Assembly (NCBI RefSeq): GCF_028021195.1
Contig: NZ_CP115668.1
Location: 2,356,001-2,420,000 of the forward strand
Direction: 5' to 3'
Source: Cutibacterium equinum
GTDB taxonomy: Bacteria > Actinomycetota > Actinomycetes > Propionibacteriales > Propionibacteriaceae
DNA length: 64,000 bases
The notes under the pieces were generated by a model. That model was not told the origin of the DNA, made no database searches, and was given only the letters and a program-made list of their open reading frames with translations. Both the position numbers and the translations under genes were made by a program. The first letter of the stretch is position 1, and every line of letters starts with the position of its first letter. This document shows positions 34,138 to 43,320 of the stretch, in pieces.

Positions 34138-36207
34138 ATGAAGGGGAATTTCCACTCGGCATATGACCAGGGCTTCGCACGAGTCGCAGCATGCACCACG
34201 ACGGTGCACATTGGTGACCCGGCCTCGAACGTGGCGGGAATAATCGACACCTGCCGGGAACTCGACTCTCGCGACGTGGCCATCGCTGTCTTCCCCGAAC
34301 TGTGCCTGACCGGCTACGCCATCGACGACCTGCTGCTCCAAGATGTCGTTTTGGACGCTGTTCTCGACGCCATTGAAACTCTGCGCCAGGTATCCAGCGA
34401 CCTCTTCCCGGTGATCATCGTCGGCGCTCCCCTCCGGAGAGGAAACCGGCTGTACAACTGTGCCGTCGTCGTCCACCGCGGCCGAGTGCTCGGTGTGGTG
34501 CCCAAGAGTTATCTCCCCAACTACCGGGAGTTCTACGAAAAGCGTCACTTCGCCTCAGGTGTCGGCACCAGCGGGATCATCGACCTATCGGGCCGACAGA
34601 AATCTCACCTGGCCTCGACCGAGGTCCCCTTCGGCCCAGACCAGCTCTTCCAGGCATCCGACCTGCCCGACCTCACCTTTCACGTGGAAGTCTGCGAGGA
34701 CCTGTGGGTACCGGTCACCCCGTCTTCTCAGGCTGCGCTCGCAGGGGCCGTCCTGGAGGTCAACCTGTCCGGGTCTCCCATCACCGTCGGAAAATCCCGC
34801 CAGCGTCATGAATTGTGCAAGGTGACCTCCGCGCGCAACCTGCAGGCCTACGTCTATGCGGCTGCCGGCCCTGGGGAATCGAGCACCGACCTGTCCTGGG
34901 ACGGCCAGACGATGATCTACGAGAACGGGCTCCTGCTGTCAGCCACCGACCGTTTTTCCCCCGATCCGGGGTACTGCCTGGCCGACGTCGACCTCGACCT
35001 GTTGCGTCAAGAGAGAATTCGTCAGGGGTCCTTCGATGACAATGCCCTCGCCCAACCCCAGGACAAGGACTGGCGAGTCAACACCGTCACCCTGGACCCG
35101 ACCCACGATGACATCGGCCTCGAGCGACCTGTCAATCGGTTCCCCTTCGTCCCCAACGAGCCCGATCAGCTCGCCCAGGACTGTTACGAGGCCTACAACA
35201 TCCAGGTCTACGGACTGCGTCGTCGCCTCGAGTCAATTGGGTCGCCCAAGGTTGTCATCGGCGTGTCTGGCGGCCTGGACTCCACCCACGCCCTGCTCGT
35301 GGCAGCCAAGGCGATGGACCAGATGGGACGTCCTCGCACCGACATCCTGGCGTACACGATGCCCGGATTCGCCACCACCGACCACACCAAGAACAACGCC
35401 TTGGCTCTGTGCCAGGCCCTCGGCATCCCCTGCGAGGTGCTGGACATCCGCCCGGCAGCCACTCAGATGCTCAAGGGGATGGGGCACCCGGCCGGAGACG
35501 GCGCCGAGGTCTACGACGTCACCTTCGAGAACGTCCAAGCTGGTCTGCGCTACGACTACCTCTTCCGCATCGCCAACCAGCGTGGCGGCATCGTTCTGGG
35601 CACCGGAGACCTCTCGGAGCTCGCCCTGGGATGGTGCACCTTCGGTGTCGGTGACCAGATGAGCCACTACGGGGTCAATACCGGGGTGCCCAAGACCCTC
35701 ATCCAGCACCTCATCCGGTGGTGCATTTCGTCGGGCCAGTTCAACGAAGCCGCCAATGGTGTCCTGGAGTCAGTGCTGGAGACAGAAATCTCTCCCGAGC
35801 TCGTCCCGGCTCGCCCCGGAGAGAAGATCCAGTCGACCCAGGCGAAGATTGGCCCCTACGAGCTGCAGGACTTCACTCTCTACCACGTCCTGCGCCACGG
35901 CATGCGCCCCAGCCGGATCGTCTTCCTGTCCCATCACGCCTGGCGGGACGCCTCCGTGGGTTCCTGGCCGCCGGGGTTCCACGACGAGGACCGGCACTCC
36001 TACGACCTGCCAGCCATCAAGGACTGGACCCGCCTCTTCCTGCGCCGATTCGTCGGGAACCAGTTCAAACGGTCCACCCTCCCCAACGGCCCCAAGGTGG
36101 TCGCCGGGGGGTCGCTGAGCCCGCGCGGGGACTGGCGGATGCCCTCGGATGCCCTCGCCCGAGCCTGGATCGACGACCTGGAGACAATTCCCGACGAGCG
36201 CCCCTGA
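34138..36207 (+). CDS. nadE: Glutamine-dependent NAD+ synthetase
   Basis: 689 residues, the two-domain glutamine-hydrolysing form. The N-terminal nitrilase-type amidase carries the catalytic triad Glu54 (FPELCLTGYAID), Lys123 (VPKSYLPNYREFYE) and Cys186 (VEVCEDLWVP). The C-terminal synthetase has the ATP pyrophosphatase loop SGGLDSTHALLVA and GTGDLSELALGWCTFG. It converts nicotinate adenine dinucleotide to NAD+. The length is what is usual for the Mycobacterium enzyme (about 680). It follows the sugar kinase by 39 bases. Confidence 0.96.
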   Translation: MKGNFHSAYDQGFARVAACTTTVHIGDPASNVAGIIDTCRELDSRDVAIAVFPELCLTGYAIDDLLLQDVVLDAVLDAIETLRQVSSDLFPVIIVGAPLRRGNRLYNCAVVVHRGRVLGVVPKSYLPNYREFYEKRHFASGVGTSGIIDLSGRQKSHLASTEVPFGPDQLFQASDLPDLTFHVEVCEDLWVPVTPSSQAALAGAVLEVNLSGSPITVGKSRQRHELCKVTSARNLQAYVYAAAGPGESSTDLSWDGQTMIYENGLLLSATDRFSPDPGYCLADVDLDLLRQERIRQGSFDDNALAQPQDKDWRVNTVTLDPTHDDIGLERPVNRFPFVPNEPDQLAQDCYEAYNIQVYGLRRRLESIGSPKVVIGVSGGLDSTHALLVAAKAMDQMGRPRTDILAYTMPGFATTDHTKNNALALCQALGIPCEVLDIRPAATQMLKGMGHPAGDGAEVYDVTFENVQAGLRYDYLFRIANQRGGIVLGTGDLSELALGWCTFGVGDQMSHYGVNTGVPKTLIQHLIRWCISSGQFNEAANGVLESVLETEISPELVPARPGEKIQSTQAKIGPYELQDFTLYHVLRHGMRPSRIVFLSHHAWRDASVGSWPPGFHDEDRHSYDLPAIKDWTRLFLRRFVGNQFKRSTLPNGPKVVAGGSLSPRGDWRMPSDALARAWIDDLETIPDERP

Positions 36208-36366
36208 GACCCCCGAACTGCTGACCTGGGGGAAATGGTCACCACGAAGATCCATCAACGTGTCACCCCATCCCCGAGGCATCGCGGCGGTGACGAAAAC
36301 CCCCAGCTCACCGTCCCCACAGTCACAGTTCACCCTCCGACCACCCTGACGCGGCAATATTGCACT

Positions 36367-38631
36367 GTGCGTGTTGATGACGAATTGAGGCTTACCCCCA
36401 CCCTCCCCGACGGTCATGGGCTGCGCATCGGCATCCTGACCAGCGGCGGCGATGCCCAGGGCATGAATGCTGCTGTGCGCGCCGTGGTGCGCTCCGCGTT
36501 GAGCGTGGGGGCCGAGGTCTATGCGATCTACGAGGGATACCAGGGGATGATCGATGGCGGCGACGGCATCCGGAGGTTTGGATGGGATGACGTCGGGTCG
36601 ATCCTCAACCGTGGTGGCACCGTGATCGGCACGTTCCGCTGCAAGGAGATGCGCGAACGCTCAGGTCGGTTGAAGGCTGTGCAAAATCTCTTGGAGCACG
36701 AAATCGATCGACTTGTCGTCATCGGTGGCGATGGTTCGCTCACCGGTTTGGACGTGCTGCGCACCGAGTGGGCCGACCTCGTCGCCGAGCTCGTCGACAC
36801 GGGTCAGGTGAGCCCCGAGGTGGCCCGCAAACACCCCTCCCTCATGATCGCGGGACTGGTGGGCTCCATCGACAACGACCTCGTCGGATCCGACATGACC
36901 ATCGGCGCCGACACTGCTCTGCACCGCATCGTCGATGCCATCGACGACCTCACCTCCACCGCAGCCAGCCATCAACGATCCTTCGTCGTCGAGGTGATGG
37001 GTCGCCACTGCGGCTACCTCGCCCTCATGGCGGCAGTCGCCGGTGGTGCCGACTACGTCCTCATTCCGGAACGCCCGCCGGAGGACGGCTGGGAGGATCG
37101 GATGTGCGCCGAGCTCAAGCGCGGCCGTCAGGCAGGGCGCCGGGATTCGATCGTCGTCGTGGCGGAGGGGGCCACCGATCGCGCCGGTCATCGCATCACC
37201 TCCGAATATGTCCGTCAGGTCCTCGAGGACAAGCTCGGCGAGGACGCCCGCGTCACCATCCTGGGCCACGTCCAGCGCGGCGGACGCCCCTCGGCGTACG
37301 ACCGTTGGGCCTCTACCTGGCTGGGCTATCACGCCGTTCACGAGGTGCTGTCGACGACACCGGAGGCCGAGGGACACGTCATCGGAACCAGCGCGAACCG
37401 CATCCACCTCCTCCCCCTGGTCAAGGCCGTCGCCGACACCAAGTCGGTGCCCGGTCTCATCGAGCAGGGTCGTTACACCGAGGCCATGCGGATGCGGGGA
37501 CGCTCCTTCGTCGAGATGGACGCCATCTTCACCGAGCTCAGCGAGCCGGCCCGCACCACGGCCCAGGGAGTCGATGACGCCGACCGCAAACGGATCGCGA
37601 TCATGCACGCGGGCGGGCCAGCTCCGGGCATGAACACTGCTGCCCGCGCCGCCGTCCGACTGGCGATTTCTCGCGGCCACACCGTCATCGGAATCCACAA
37701 CGGATTCGTCGGCCTGGCGGAGGGGGACATGTCGGAACTGGCATGGGGCGACGTCGAGGGCTGGGCCGGGGAAGGGGGAGCCGAGCTGGGCACCCGCCGC
37801 GAGATCCCGAGCACCCGCGACCTTTACGCGGTCAGCCGCGCCCTGGAGGACGCCCACATCGACGCCCTGCTCGTCATCGGCGGTTACTCGGCCTACGAGG
37901 GCATCTACAACATCACCAGCGAGCGGGACCGCTACCCGGCCTTCCGTATCCCGATGGTGTGCATCCCGGCCTCGATCGACAACAATCTCCCCGGCTCAGA
38001 GTTGTCCATCGGTGCCGACACCGCCCTCAACGTCATCGTCGAGGCGATGGACAAGATCAAGGAGTCGGGTATCGCCTCCCGGCGGTGTTTCGTCGTCGAG
38101 ACGATGGGCCGTGACTGTGGATACCTCGCCCTGATGTCGGGAATCGCCGCAGGCGCCGAGCGGATCTACACCAATGAGGACGGCATCAGCCTGGACGATC
38201 TGGCCAATGACGTCCACTGGGTGCGTGAGTCCTTCGCCCGTGGGCGACGTCTCTTCCTGGCTGTTCGTAACGAGAACGCCTCACGCAACTACACCACCGA
38301 GTTCATCGCGCGGCTCCTGGAGGAGGAATCCCACGGCATGTACGACGTGCGCCACGTGAGGCTGGGTCACATGCAGCAGGGCGGGTCGCCCTCCCCCTTC
38401 GATCGACTGCTGGCCAATCGCCTCGCCTATCGCGCTCTCAACCTCATTGACGACGAGCTGGCCGCCCATCAGGACGGGTCGTGGTTCATCGGCGTCAACG
38501 AGTCGGACAAGCGCCCCACTCACATGGAGATGATGCCCTCACTCATCGACTCTGCTCATCGTCGCCCCCGCGAACAGTGGTGGCTGACGATGTCGCCGGT
38601 GGGGCGCACGGTGTCCAATGACGTGCGCTGA
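36367..38631 (+). CDS. Two-domain (tandem) 6-phosphofructokinase
   Basis: About 754 residues containing two PFK domains in tandem, like eukaryotic PFK. The N-terminal half has TSGGDAQGMNAAVRA, IGGDGSLTG and VGSIDNDLVGSD (catalytic Asp), with Gly at the ATP-type positions, so it is ATP-dependent. The C-terminal half is degenerate: AGGPAPGMNTA, IGGYSAYEG and PASIDNNLPGSE have lost the catalytic residues and probably form a regulatory domain. Conserved MGRHCGYLAL / MGRDCGYLAL occurs in both. The frame is open to 36235; GTG 36367 (VRVDDELRL) precedes the conserved start, with an AATATT -10-like element upstream, hinting at leaderless translation. It commits hexose to glycolysis. Confidence 0.93.
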   Translation: MRVDDELRLTPTLPDGHGLRIGILTSGGDAQGMNAAVRAVVRSALSVGAEVYAIYEGYQGMIDGGDGIRRFGWDDVGSILNRGGTVIGTFRCKEMRERSGRLKAVQNLLEHEIDRLVVIGGDGSLTGLDVLRTEWADLVAELVDTGQVSPEVARKHPSLMIAGLVGSIDNDLVGSDMTIGADTALHRIVDAIDDLTSTAASHQRSFVVEVMGRHCGYLALMAAVAGGADYVLIPERPPEDGWEDRMCAELKRGRQAGRRDSIVVVAEGATDRAGHRITSEYVRQVLEDKLGEDARVTILGHVQRGGRPSAYDRWASTWLGYHAVHEVLSTTPEAEGHVIGTSANRIHLLPLVKAVADTKSVPGLIEQGRYTEAMRMRGRSFVEMDAIFTELSEPARTTAQGVDDADRKRIAIMHAGGPAPGMNTAARAAVRLAISRGHTVIGIHNGFVGLAEGDMSELAWGDVEGWAGEGGAELGTRREIPSTRDLYAVSRALEDAHIDALLVIGGYSAYEGIYNITSERDRYPAFRIPMVCIPASIDNNLPGSELSIGADTALNVIVEAMDKIKESGIASRRCFVVETMGRDCGYLALMSGIAAGAERIYTNEDGISLDDLANDVHWVRESFARGRRLFLAVRNENASRNYTTEFIARLLEEESHGMYDVRHVRLGHMQQGGSPSPFDRLLANRLAYRALNLIDDELAAHQDGSWFIGVNESDKRPTHMEMMPSLIDSAHRRPREQWWLTMSPVGRTVSNDVR

Positions 38632-38698
38632 AGCCACACCCCATCATGAGCCAGATTGATGCCAAGCCGGATTGATTGCGTCGCGATTCCTCGTGGGA

Positions 38699-38717
38699 CC
38701 TGACGATAGTCGTCAGG
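38699..38717. terminator. Short palindrome between convergent genes
   Basis: CCTGACGA-TAG-TCGTCAGG, a perfect 8+3+8 palindrome, 67 bases after the PFK stop and 20 before the lipoprotein stop. It lacks T-runs but its position fits a bidirectional terminator. Confidence 0.5.
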
Positions 38718-38736
38718 GGAGGGCGGAAAGCAGCGC

Positions 38737-39486
38737 TCAGGGGACCTTCGGGAACTCCATCTTCTCGTCGTACTTGGAGAAGGCGGCGTCGACCTTCATA
38801 TCCCCGCCCTCTTCTGACGCAACCGAGGCCTTCATGCGCTTGATCCGCTTGGAATCGTCGAGCCAGAAGGTGACCTTGCCAGTGCTCTTGGCCTTGCCGG
38901 CACTTGGCGAGGCATTCGACGATTCGCTCGAGGTGGAGTCAGCCGGGGGGTTATAACTGCCGTCGTAACGATGGCCGCCAGATTCCTTGCCGACGTAGGT
39001 CAGATCATCGATCCCTCGGGTCAATCCGTCCGCCATTTTACCGGGCTCGACGTCGTGAGTGTCGGTCTGCGAAGGTCCCTGATCCTTCTTCCAGGCCGAT
39101 CCCTCCTTGGTGAACGCCTCATCGCCGATGATCATCTGTTCGTGATTCCCGGTGGTTCCGGTGGCCGTCATGTGAGCCTTGGGCTTGGACGAATCCGTGC
39201 CGTCGTAGTCTCCGGTGACCTTCATGTCGATTTTCATGCCGCCCATCGAGCTGACCGCACTGATCTCTTGGCGATAGGTCTTCACCTTGGACATGGAGGC
39301 CTTGACCTCTTTGGCGAACCTCTCCTCGTCAACCTTCCCCTTCTTGAAAAGAGGATCAGACGCTGCGGGTTTGTCGGACCTGTCATCGGCCTTCGATCCA
39401 CCGTCACAGGCCGCCAAGGACAAACTCGTCGTTGCGACCACGCCCAGGACAGCAACCTTCAACGGGGTACGTGAAAAAACTCGCAT
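38737..39486 (-). CDS. Lipoprotein of the LppX/LprG-like type
   Basis: 249 residues. Signal peptide with lipobox LAACDGG (Cys about residue 27), then a charged, Lys/Asp/Ser-rich domain with beta-strand features (GGMKIDMKVTGDYDG, KAHMTATGTTGNHEQMIIGDEAF, GKVTFWLDDSKRIKRMK). This resembles the LppX/LprA/LprG lipid-carrier lipoproteins of actinobacteria by pattern; it is not proved. It is anchored outside the membrane. A 41-residue single-helix gene lies 117 bases upstream on the same strand and may share its transcript. Confidence 0.75.
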   Translation of the reverse strand: MRVFSRTPLKVAVLGVVATTSLSLAACDGGSKADDRSDKPAASDPLFKKGKVDEERFAKEVKASMSKVKTYRQEISAVSSMGGMKIDMKVTGDYDGTDSSKPKAHMTATGTTGNHEQMIIGDEAFTKEGSAWKKDQGPSQTDTHDVEPGKMADGLTRGIDDLTYVGKESGGHRYDGSYNPPADSTSSESSNASPSAGKAKSTGKVTFWLDDSKRIKRMKASVASEEGGDMKVDAAFSKYDEKMEFPKVP

Positions 39487-39602
39487 AACATTCGTCCGGC
39501 TGGGGGTGTGCCGGCCTTTCCGCCCGCGATGCTACCTGCTCACGCCTGCCGACACAGCCGCATCGTCCCACCGTGCGACTCGTCGGAGCCACCATCGACC
39601 GG

Positions 39603-39728
39603 TCACTTGACCATGGCCCACACCCACAACCCGAGAATCGTCACGCCAATGATCGTCACGATGACGACGATGAGCCACGTCAGCCAGTCGGGGCGCTGGC
39701 GGGGCGGGATCGGGTCACCGTCAGACAT
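39603..39728 (-). CDS. 41-residue single-span membrane protein
   Basis: A short gene that I found by reading the minus strand. The product starts MSDGDPIPPRQRPDW, then has one helix of about 24 residues (LTWLIVVIVTIIGVTILGLW) and ends VWAMVK. A textbook GGAGGT site sits five bases before the ATG, stronger than most here, and the codons look normal, so it is likely real. Many actinobacteria carry such a tiny protein of unknown role. It lies upstream of the lipoprotein gene on the same strand. Confidence 0.7.
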   Translation of the reverse strand: MSDGDPIPPRQRPDWLTWLIVVIVTIIGVTILGLWVWAMVK

Positions 39729-39951
39729 GGGGCACCTCCGGGTCGGTCAGGCGTGGTAATGACCCTCACAAGGGTAGCCGGAGACCATCAGCGCCCCGCC
39801 ACCCGAGGCTGATCAGCGGGTAGTGAACGTGCCCCGCCAGGCCCAGTCAACGTTTGGGGAGTCGTCGGTTCAGCGCTGTACCATGTATCCCGTTCACCTT
39901 CCCCCGGAAATGGACCAAAGTTCGCATTTCGCACAGATGCATGGAGGTACC

Positions 39952-41205
39952 GTGTCGTCAAGACTGACCCGCCGTTCGGTTCTGGCCTCAAGTGCCGTCG
40001 CTGTGCCAGCGACTGTCGCAGCTTGCGCCAAGACGTCTCCGGAAGAGAACGGTTTTGGCTCGACCAGCAACATCAACGGCTCCGGTAAGTCGTCGGCGAC
40101 CTCAACCCCTGCAGCGACCTCGACACCCACTGCGAACCCGACGCCGGCAGAGCTGACGATCACCTCGGACCACCCCATCACCGAGCTGCATCCCGATGAC
40201 ACCCTGAAGTTCGCCGTCGTCAATGGCTCTCTCAAGGATGTCAAGATCACCGAAAAGAACGACGACGAGGTCAAGGGAACCCTCGAGGACACCGTGTGGA
40301 CTCCGGAGGAACCCTGGAGCCTCAATACCTCTTACACCGTGACGACGACCCTGACGAACACGGATTCTCGTGTCGACCCGACGACGACGGTCACCACGAA
40401 GATCAAGAGCCTCGACGGTGACACCAACGTCGTCGAAATGCTCTACGGTGACGCCACGGTTGGCGTCGGCATGCCGGTCATCATCAAGTTCCACAAAGAG
40501 GTCATCGACGCCAAAATGCGGGCCAAGATCGAAAAGGCCATGGAAATCGACGTCTCCCCCAAACAGGAGGGCTCGTGGGGATGGCTTGACCAGTCCCAGC
40601 TCATGTGGCGCCCGAAGGAGTTCTGGAAGCCCAATACGAAGGTCAGCGTGCGCGGCAAGCTCAAGGGACTACCCACCTCAAGCCATCGCTGGATCACCCG
40701 CGACATCGAGGATTCCTTCCGCATCGGCGATTCCCGCATCCTGAAGATCTTCATCGACGAACACAAGATGGATGTCCTCGTCAACGGCAAGCGGGAACGT
40801 TCCATCCCGATAACGACGGGCAGACCCGGTGCAAGCACGACCACCCGATCTGGTACCAAGGTCATCATCGAGCGCGACCGCACGAAGATCATGGACGCTG
40901 AGACGATTGGCATCCCCAAGGGAAGCTCGGATTATTACCGCCTCAAGGTGAAGTACGCCATGCGTGTCACCTACACCGGTGAGTTCATTCACGCTGCCCC
41001 GTGGTCCGAGGGTTCTCAGGGCAGTGCCAACGTCTCGCACGGCTGTGTTGGGCTGTCCACCGAGAACGCCAAGTGGCTGTTCAATCTCTGCGCGGCCGGG
41101 GATCCCGTTGTCAACAGCGGATCCAACCGTCAGTTCAAGCCTGGCGAGGGCATCGGCTGCTGGTGCTACGACTGGGAAGGCTGGCAGAAGCTCAGCGCAC
41201 TGTGA
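39952..41205 (+). CDS. L,D-transpeptidase with Ig-like domains, lipoprotein
   Basis: 417 residues. The start SSRLTRRSVLASSAV has a twin-Arg pattern and ends in lipobox VAAC, so it is exported and lipidated. Two Ig-like domains follow (about residues 60-265, starting LTITSDHPITELHPDD), then a YkuD domain with FIHAAPWSEGSQGSANVSHGCVGL (catalytic His and Cys). This is the LdtMt2-like architecture that makes 3-3 crosslinks in actinobacterial peptidoglycan. GTG 39952 is preferred because GGAGG lies just upstream and it begins the signal peptide; the frame is open to 39823. Terminated by the hairpin at 41229. Confidence 0.92.
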   Translation: MSSRLTRRSVLASSAVAVPATVAACAKTSPEENGFGSTSNINGSGKSSATSTPAATSTPTANPTPAELTITSDHPITELHPDDTLKFAVVNGSLKDVKITEKNDDEVKGTLEDTVWTPEEPWSLNTSYTVTTTLTNTDSRVDPTTTVTTKIKSLDGDTNVVEMLYGDATVGVGMPVIIKFHKEVIDAKMRAKIEKAMEIDVSPKQEGSWGWLDQSQLMWRPKEFWKPNTKVSVRGKLKGLPTSSHRWITRDIEDSFRIGDSRILKIFIDEHKMDVLVNGKRERSIPITTGRPGASTTTRSGTKVIIERDRTKIMDAETIGIPKGSSDYYRLKVKYAMRVTYTGEFIHAAPWSEGSQGSANVSHGCVGLSTENAKWLFNLCAAGDPVVNSGSNRQFKPGEGIGCWCYDWEGWQKLSAL

Positions 41206-41228
41206 GCCGTTCCCCCTGTGACGCGACG

Positions 41229-41263
41229 GAAACCCTCTACCTCGATACAAGGTAGAGGGTTTC
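41229..41263 (+). terminator. Intrinsic terminator after the Ig-type L,D-transpeptidase
   Basis: A perfect 14-bp stem (GAAACCCTCTACCT and its complement) with a 7-base loop CGATACA, closing in TTTC, 23 bases after the stop codon. Confidence 0.85.
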
Positions 41264-41478
41264 ACCATGTCAGGGTATTTTCACTCCTCGACGTCACTTT
41301 TTGGCTCTACAGCGCGGTTTTCTGCATCACGGAGAGCGTCTTGACGACCGTTGACACGACACGCTCAAACCCTCAACGTCTTTGAGTCCACCGCTCGGCA
41401 ATTCCTAAGGTCCCACTTGTCCCGGAAACGCCGGGATCAAAAGCCCCGATGCCTTCAATGGCGAGAGGAAGTCACACC

Positions 41479-43008
41479 GTGATCCGCACCAAGCGCTCAG
41501 TCCGAGGTGCCGCCGCCACCATCGCCCTCACCTCCGGTATCAGCGTTGTTGCACCCGCCGTCATCGGCGCCGTCGCACACGCAGCGAACAGCCAGACGAT
41601 GTACGCGACGACGGACGTCAACGTGCGCTCTGCATCCTCCAACTCCGGCACAGTGCTCACCGTCGTGGCCCGCGGCCAGTCGGTGCAGGTTACCGGCGAG
41701 AAGGTGCGCGGGTGGGTGCCCGTCGCCGTGAACGGAACCACGGGCTGGATTTACCAGCGCTTCCTCACCGAGGAGAACATCCTCCCGGTCCATTTTGGGT
41801 CCGATCCGCTTCCTGATACCATGATCGCAACGGTCCCGGTCAATGTTCGTGACGACTCCGCCAACGCCGGAAAGATTCTCACCGTTGCCGAGCGTGGCCA
41901 GGAGGTCCAGGTCACCGGTCGTCCCGACGGCGGCTGGGTCCCGATCTCGGTCAATGGCAAGTCTGGTTGGATCTACGGTCGTTACCTCACCACTGGTAAG
42001 GCGGCTCCGGCCCCTTCCACGCCGAAGGCTGAGGTCAAGACGGCTTCCTCGACCAGCCATGATTCGTCGACCAGCCGTGATGCGAAGCGTCCGGCCCTCG
42101 ACAACGCGCCGATCCACACCACCACCGGCCTCAACATGCGCACCGCCCCCACCCCCAAGGCCAAGATCATCACCTCCCTGGCTGAAGGCACCGGAGTCGA
42201 GGCCACCGGCGAGGTTCACGGCAACTGGGTCCAGGTTCGCGTCGGCGACCGCCCTGGCTGGGTTTACCGCACCCACCTCACCGGCAAGGTGCCGGCAGCT
42301 CAGCCCATCAAGCAGGCGGAGCCTGCCAAGCCGGCCAAGCACGCCGAACCGGCAAAAACGGCCGAGTCGGCCAAGCACGCCAAGCATGCCAAGTCGACCA
42401 AGTCGGCCGACAAGGCGTCGATCCACACCACCGCCGGCCTCAACATGCGCACCGCCCCCACCCCCAAGGCCAAGATCATCACCTCCCTGGCTGAAGGCAC
42501 CGGAGTCGAGGCCACCGGCGAGGTTCACGGCAACTGGGTCGAGGTTCGCGCCAACGGCCACACCGGCTGGGTCTACCGCACCCACCTCACCGGAAAAGTC
42601 CCCGCCGTCAAGGTGGACACTCCCCGGCGCGAGAAGCACCACAGCAGCGACACCAGCCGCACCACCACGGCCCGTCCGCCGGTTCGCGACACCGATGACG
42701 GCGCCTCGGACAAGGGTTCGGGTCACGTCGACGGACGTTGCATCGCCTCGTTCTACGACGAGCCGCAGTCGACGGCATCGGGCGAGCAGTTCAACCCCAA
42801 CGCCATGACCGCAGCCCACAAGACCCTGCGTCTGGGTACTCGCATCCGCGTCACCAACGTCCGTAACGGTCGCTCGGTCGTCGTGCGCATCAACGACCGT
42901 GGCCCATACGTCGCCGGGCGTTGCGTCGACCTGTCGCGGGCCTCCTTCGCCCAGATCGCCGACATCAGCCAGGGAACGACCCCGATCACCTACACCATCC
43001 TCAACTGA
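41479..43008 (+). CDS. Secreted multi-SH3 / RlpA-like cell-wall protein
   Basis: 509 residues. After a signal peptide (GAAATIALTSGISVVAPAVIGAVAHA) come four bacterial SH3 domains: about residues 40-95, 112-170, 210-270 and 312-372, each with a V/LNMRTAP- or VNVRSAS-like start and a GWVYRTHL- or GWIYQRFL-like end. Between the third and fourth lies a Lys/Ala/Pro/His-rich low-complexity linker. The C-terminus is an RlpA double-psi barrel with STASGEQFNPNAM, TLRLGTRIRVTN and INDRGPYVAGRCVDLS. SH3 modules bind peptidoglycan peptides; the barrel may cut denuded glycan. GTG 41479 has AGAGGAAG seven bases upstream; ATG 41449 and 41458 are also in frame. Confidence 0.9.
   Translation: MIRTKRSVRGAAATIALTSGISVVAPAVIGAVAHAANSQTMYATTDVNVRSASSNSGTVLTVVARGQSVQVTGEKVRGWVPVAVNGTTGWIYQRFLTEENILPVHFGSDPLPDTMIATVPVNVRDDSANAGKILTVAERGQEVQVTGRPDGGWVPISVNGKSGWIYGRYLTTGKAAPAPSTPKAEVKTASSTSHDSSTSRDAKRPALDNAPIHTTTGLNMRTAPTPKAKIITSLAEGTGVEATGEVHGNWVQVRVGDRPGWVYRTHLTGKVPAAQPIKQAEPAKPAKHAEPAKTAESAKHAKHAKSTKSADKASIHTTAGLNMRTAPTPKAKIITSLAEGTGVEATGEVHGNWVEVRANGHTGWVYRTHLTGKVPAVKVDTPRREKHHSSDTSRTTTARPPVRDTDDGASDKGSGHVDGRCIASFYDEPQSTASGEQFNPNAMTAAHKTLRLGTRIRVTNVRNGRSVVVRINDRGPYVAGRCVDLSRASFAQIADISQGTTPITYTILN
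42112..42231 (+). repeat. Intragenic 120-bp direct repeat, copy 1
   Basis: Encodes most of the third SH3 domain (IHTTTGLNMRTAP to GEVHGNW). It differs from copy 2 at 42421 by a single base (accacc versus accgcc), so the two arose by recent duplication or are kept alike by gene conversion. Confidence 0.9.
42421..42540 (+). repeat. Intragenic 120-bp direct repeat, copy 2
   Basis: Encodes most of the fourth SH3 domain, 309 bases downstream of copy 1 and identical to it but for one base, although the intervening linker is unrelated low-complexity sequence. Confidence 0.9.
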
Positions 43009-43033
43009 TGGCAAGGGACTGACGAGTCCTCCT

Positions 43034-43071
43034 CGTGGGGGCGGTTCGCCGATGGGCGGGCCGCCCCCACG
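43034..43071. terminator. GC-rich hairpin after the SH3-RlpA gene
   Basis: An 11-bp stem CGTGGGGGCGG/CCGCCCCCACG with a 16-base loop, 26 bases after the stop codon, with no T-run. The rest of the 312-base gap to citrate synthase (43009-43320) contains no gene that I can support; a promoter for gltA must lie there but I could not fix it. Confidence 0.55.
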
Positions 43072-43320
43072 TGCGTCTGGCCAACCGGAAGCCGTGCGTC
43101 TGCGGAGCCGGTGTCGAAAATTGTCATCTCACAGCCGAATCATGCTCAACCGTGCCGAAAATATGCCGGATTCTTGGTTATTTGCACCGGTAAGCCGTAG
43201 CCTTGGATGTGCCATAGTTCACACCGTGGTGACGCTCGGGAATGACCCCGTAGTGCCACCCGTCCACGTATGCCCGGCCACCGGTGACATCCGGACCAGG
43301 CCGCCAGGAAGGATCGCACG

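Noticed and set aside
42112-42540. Possible CRISPR or mobile-element repeats
   Set aside because: Only two copies, both in frame inside a coding region and encoding SH3 domains.
41497-43014. A 505-codon antisense frame opposite the SH3-RlpA gene
   Set aside because: Gly/Val/Arg-rich repeats simply mirror the SH3 repeats on the other strand; no recognisable domain.
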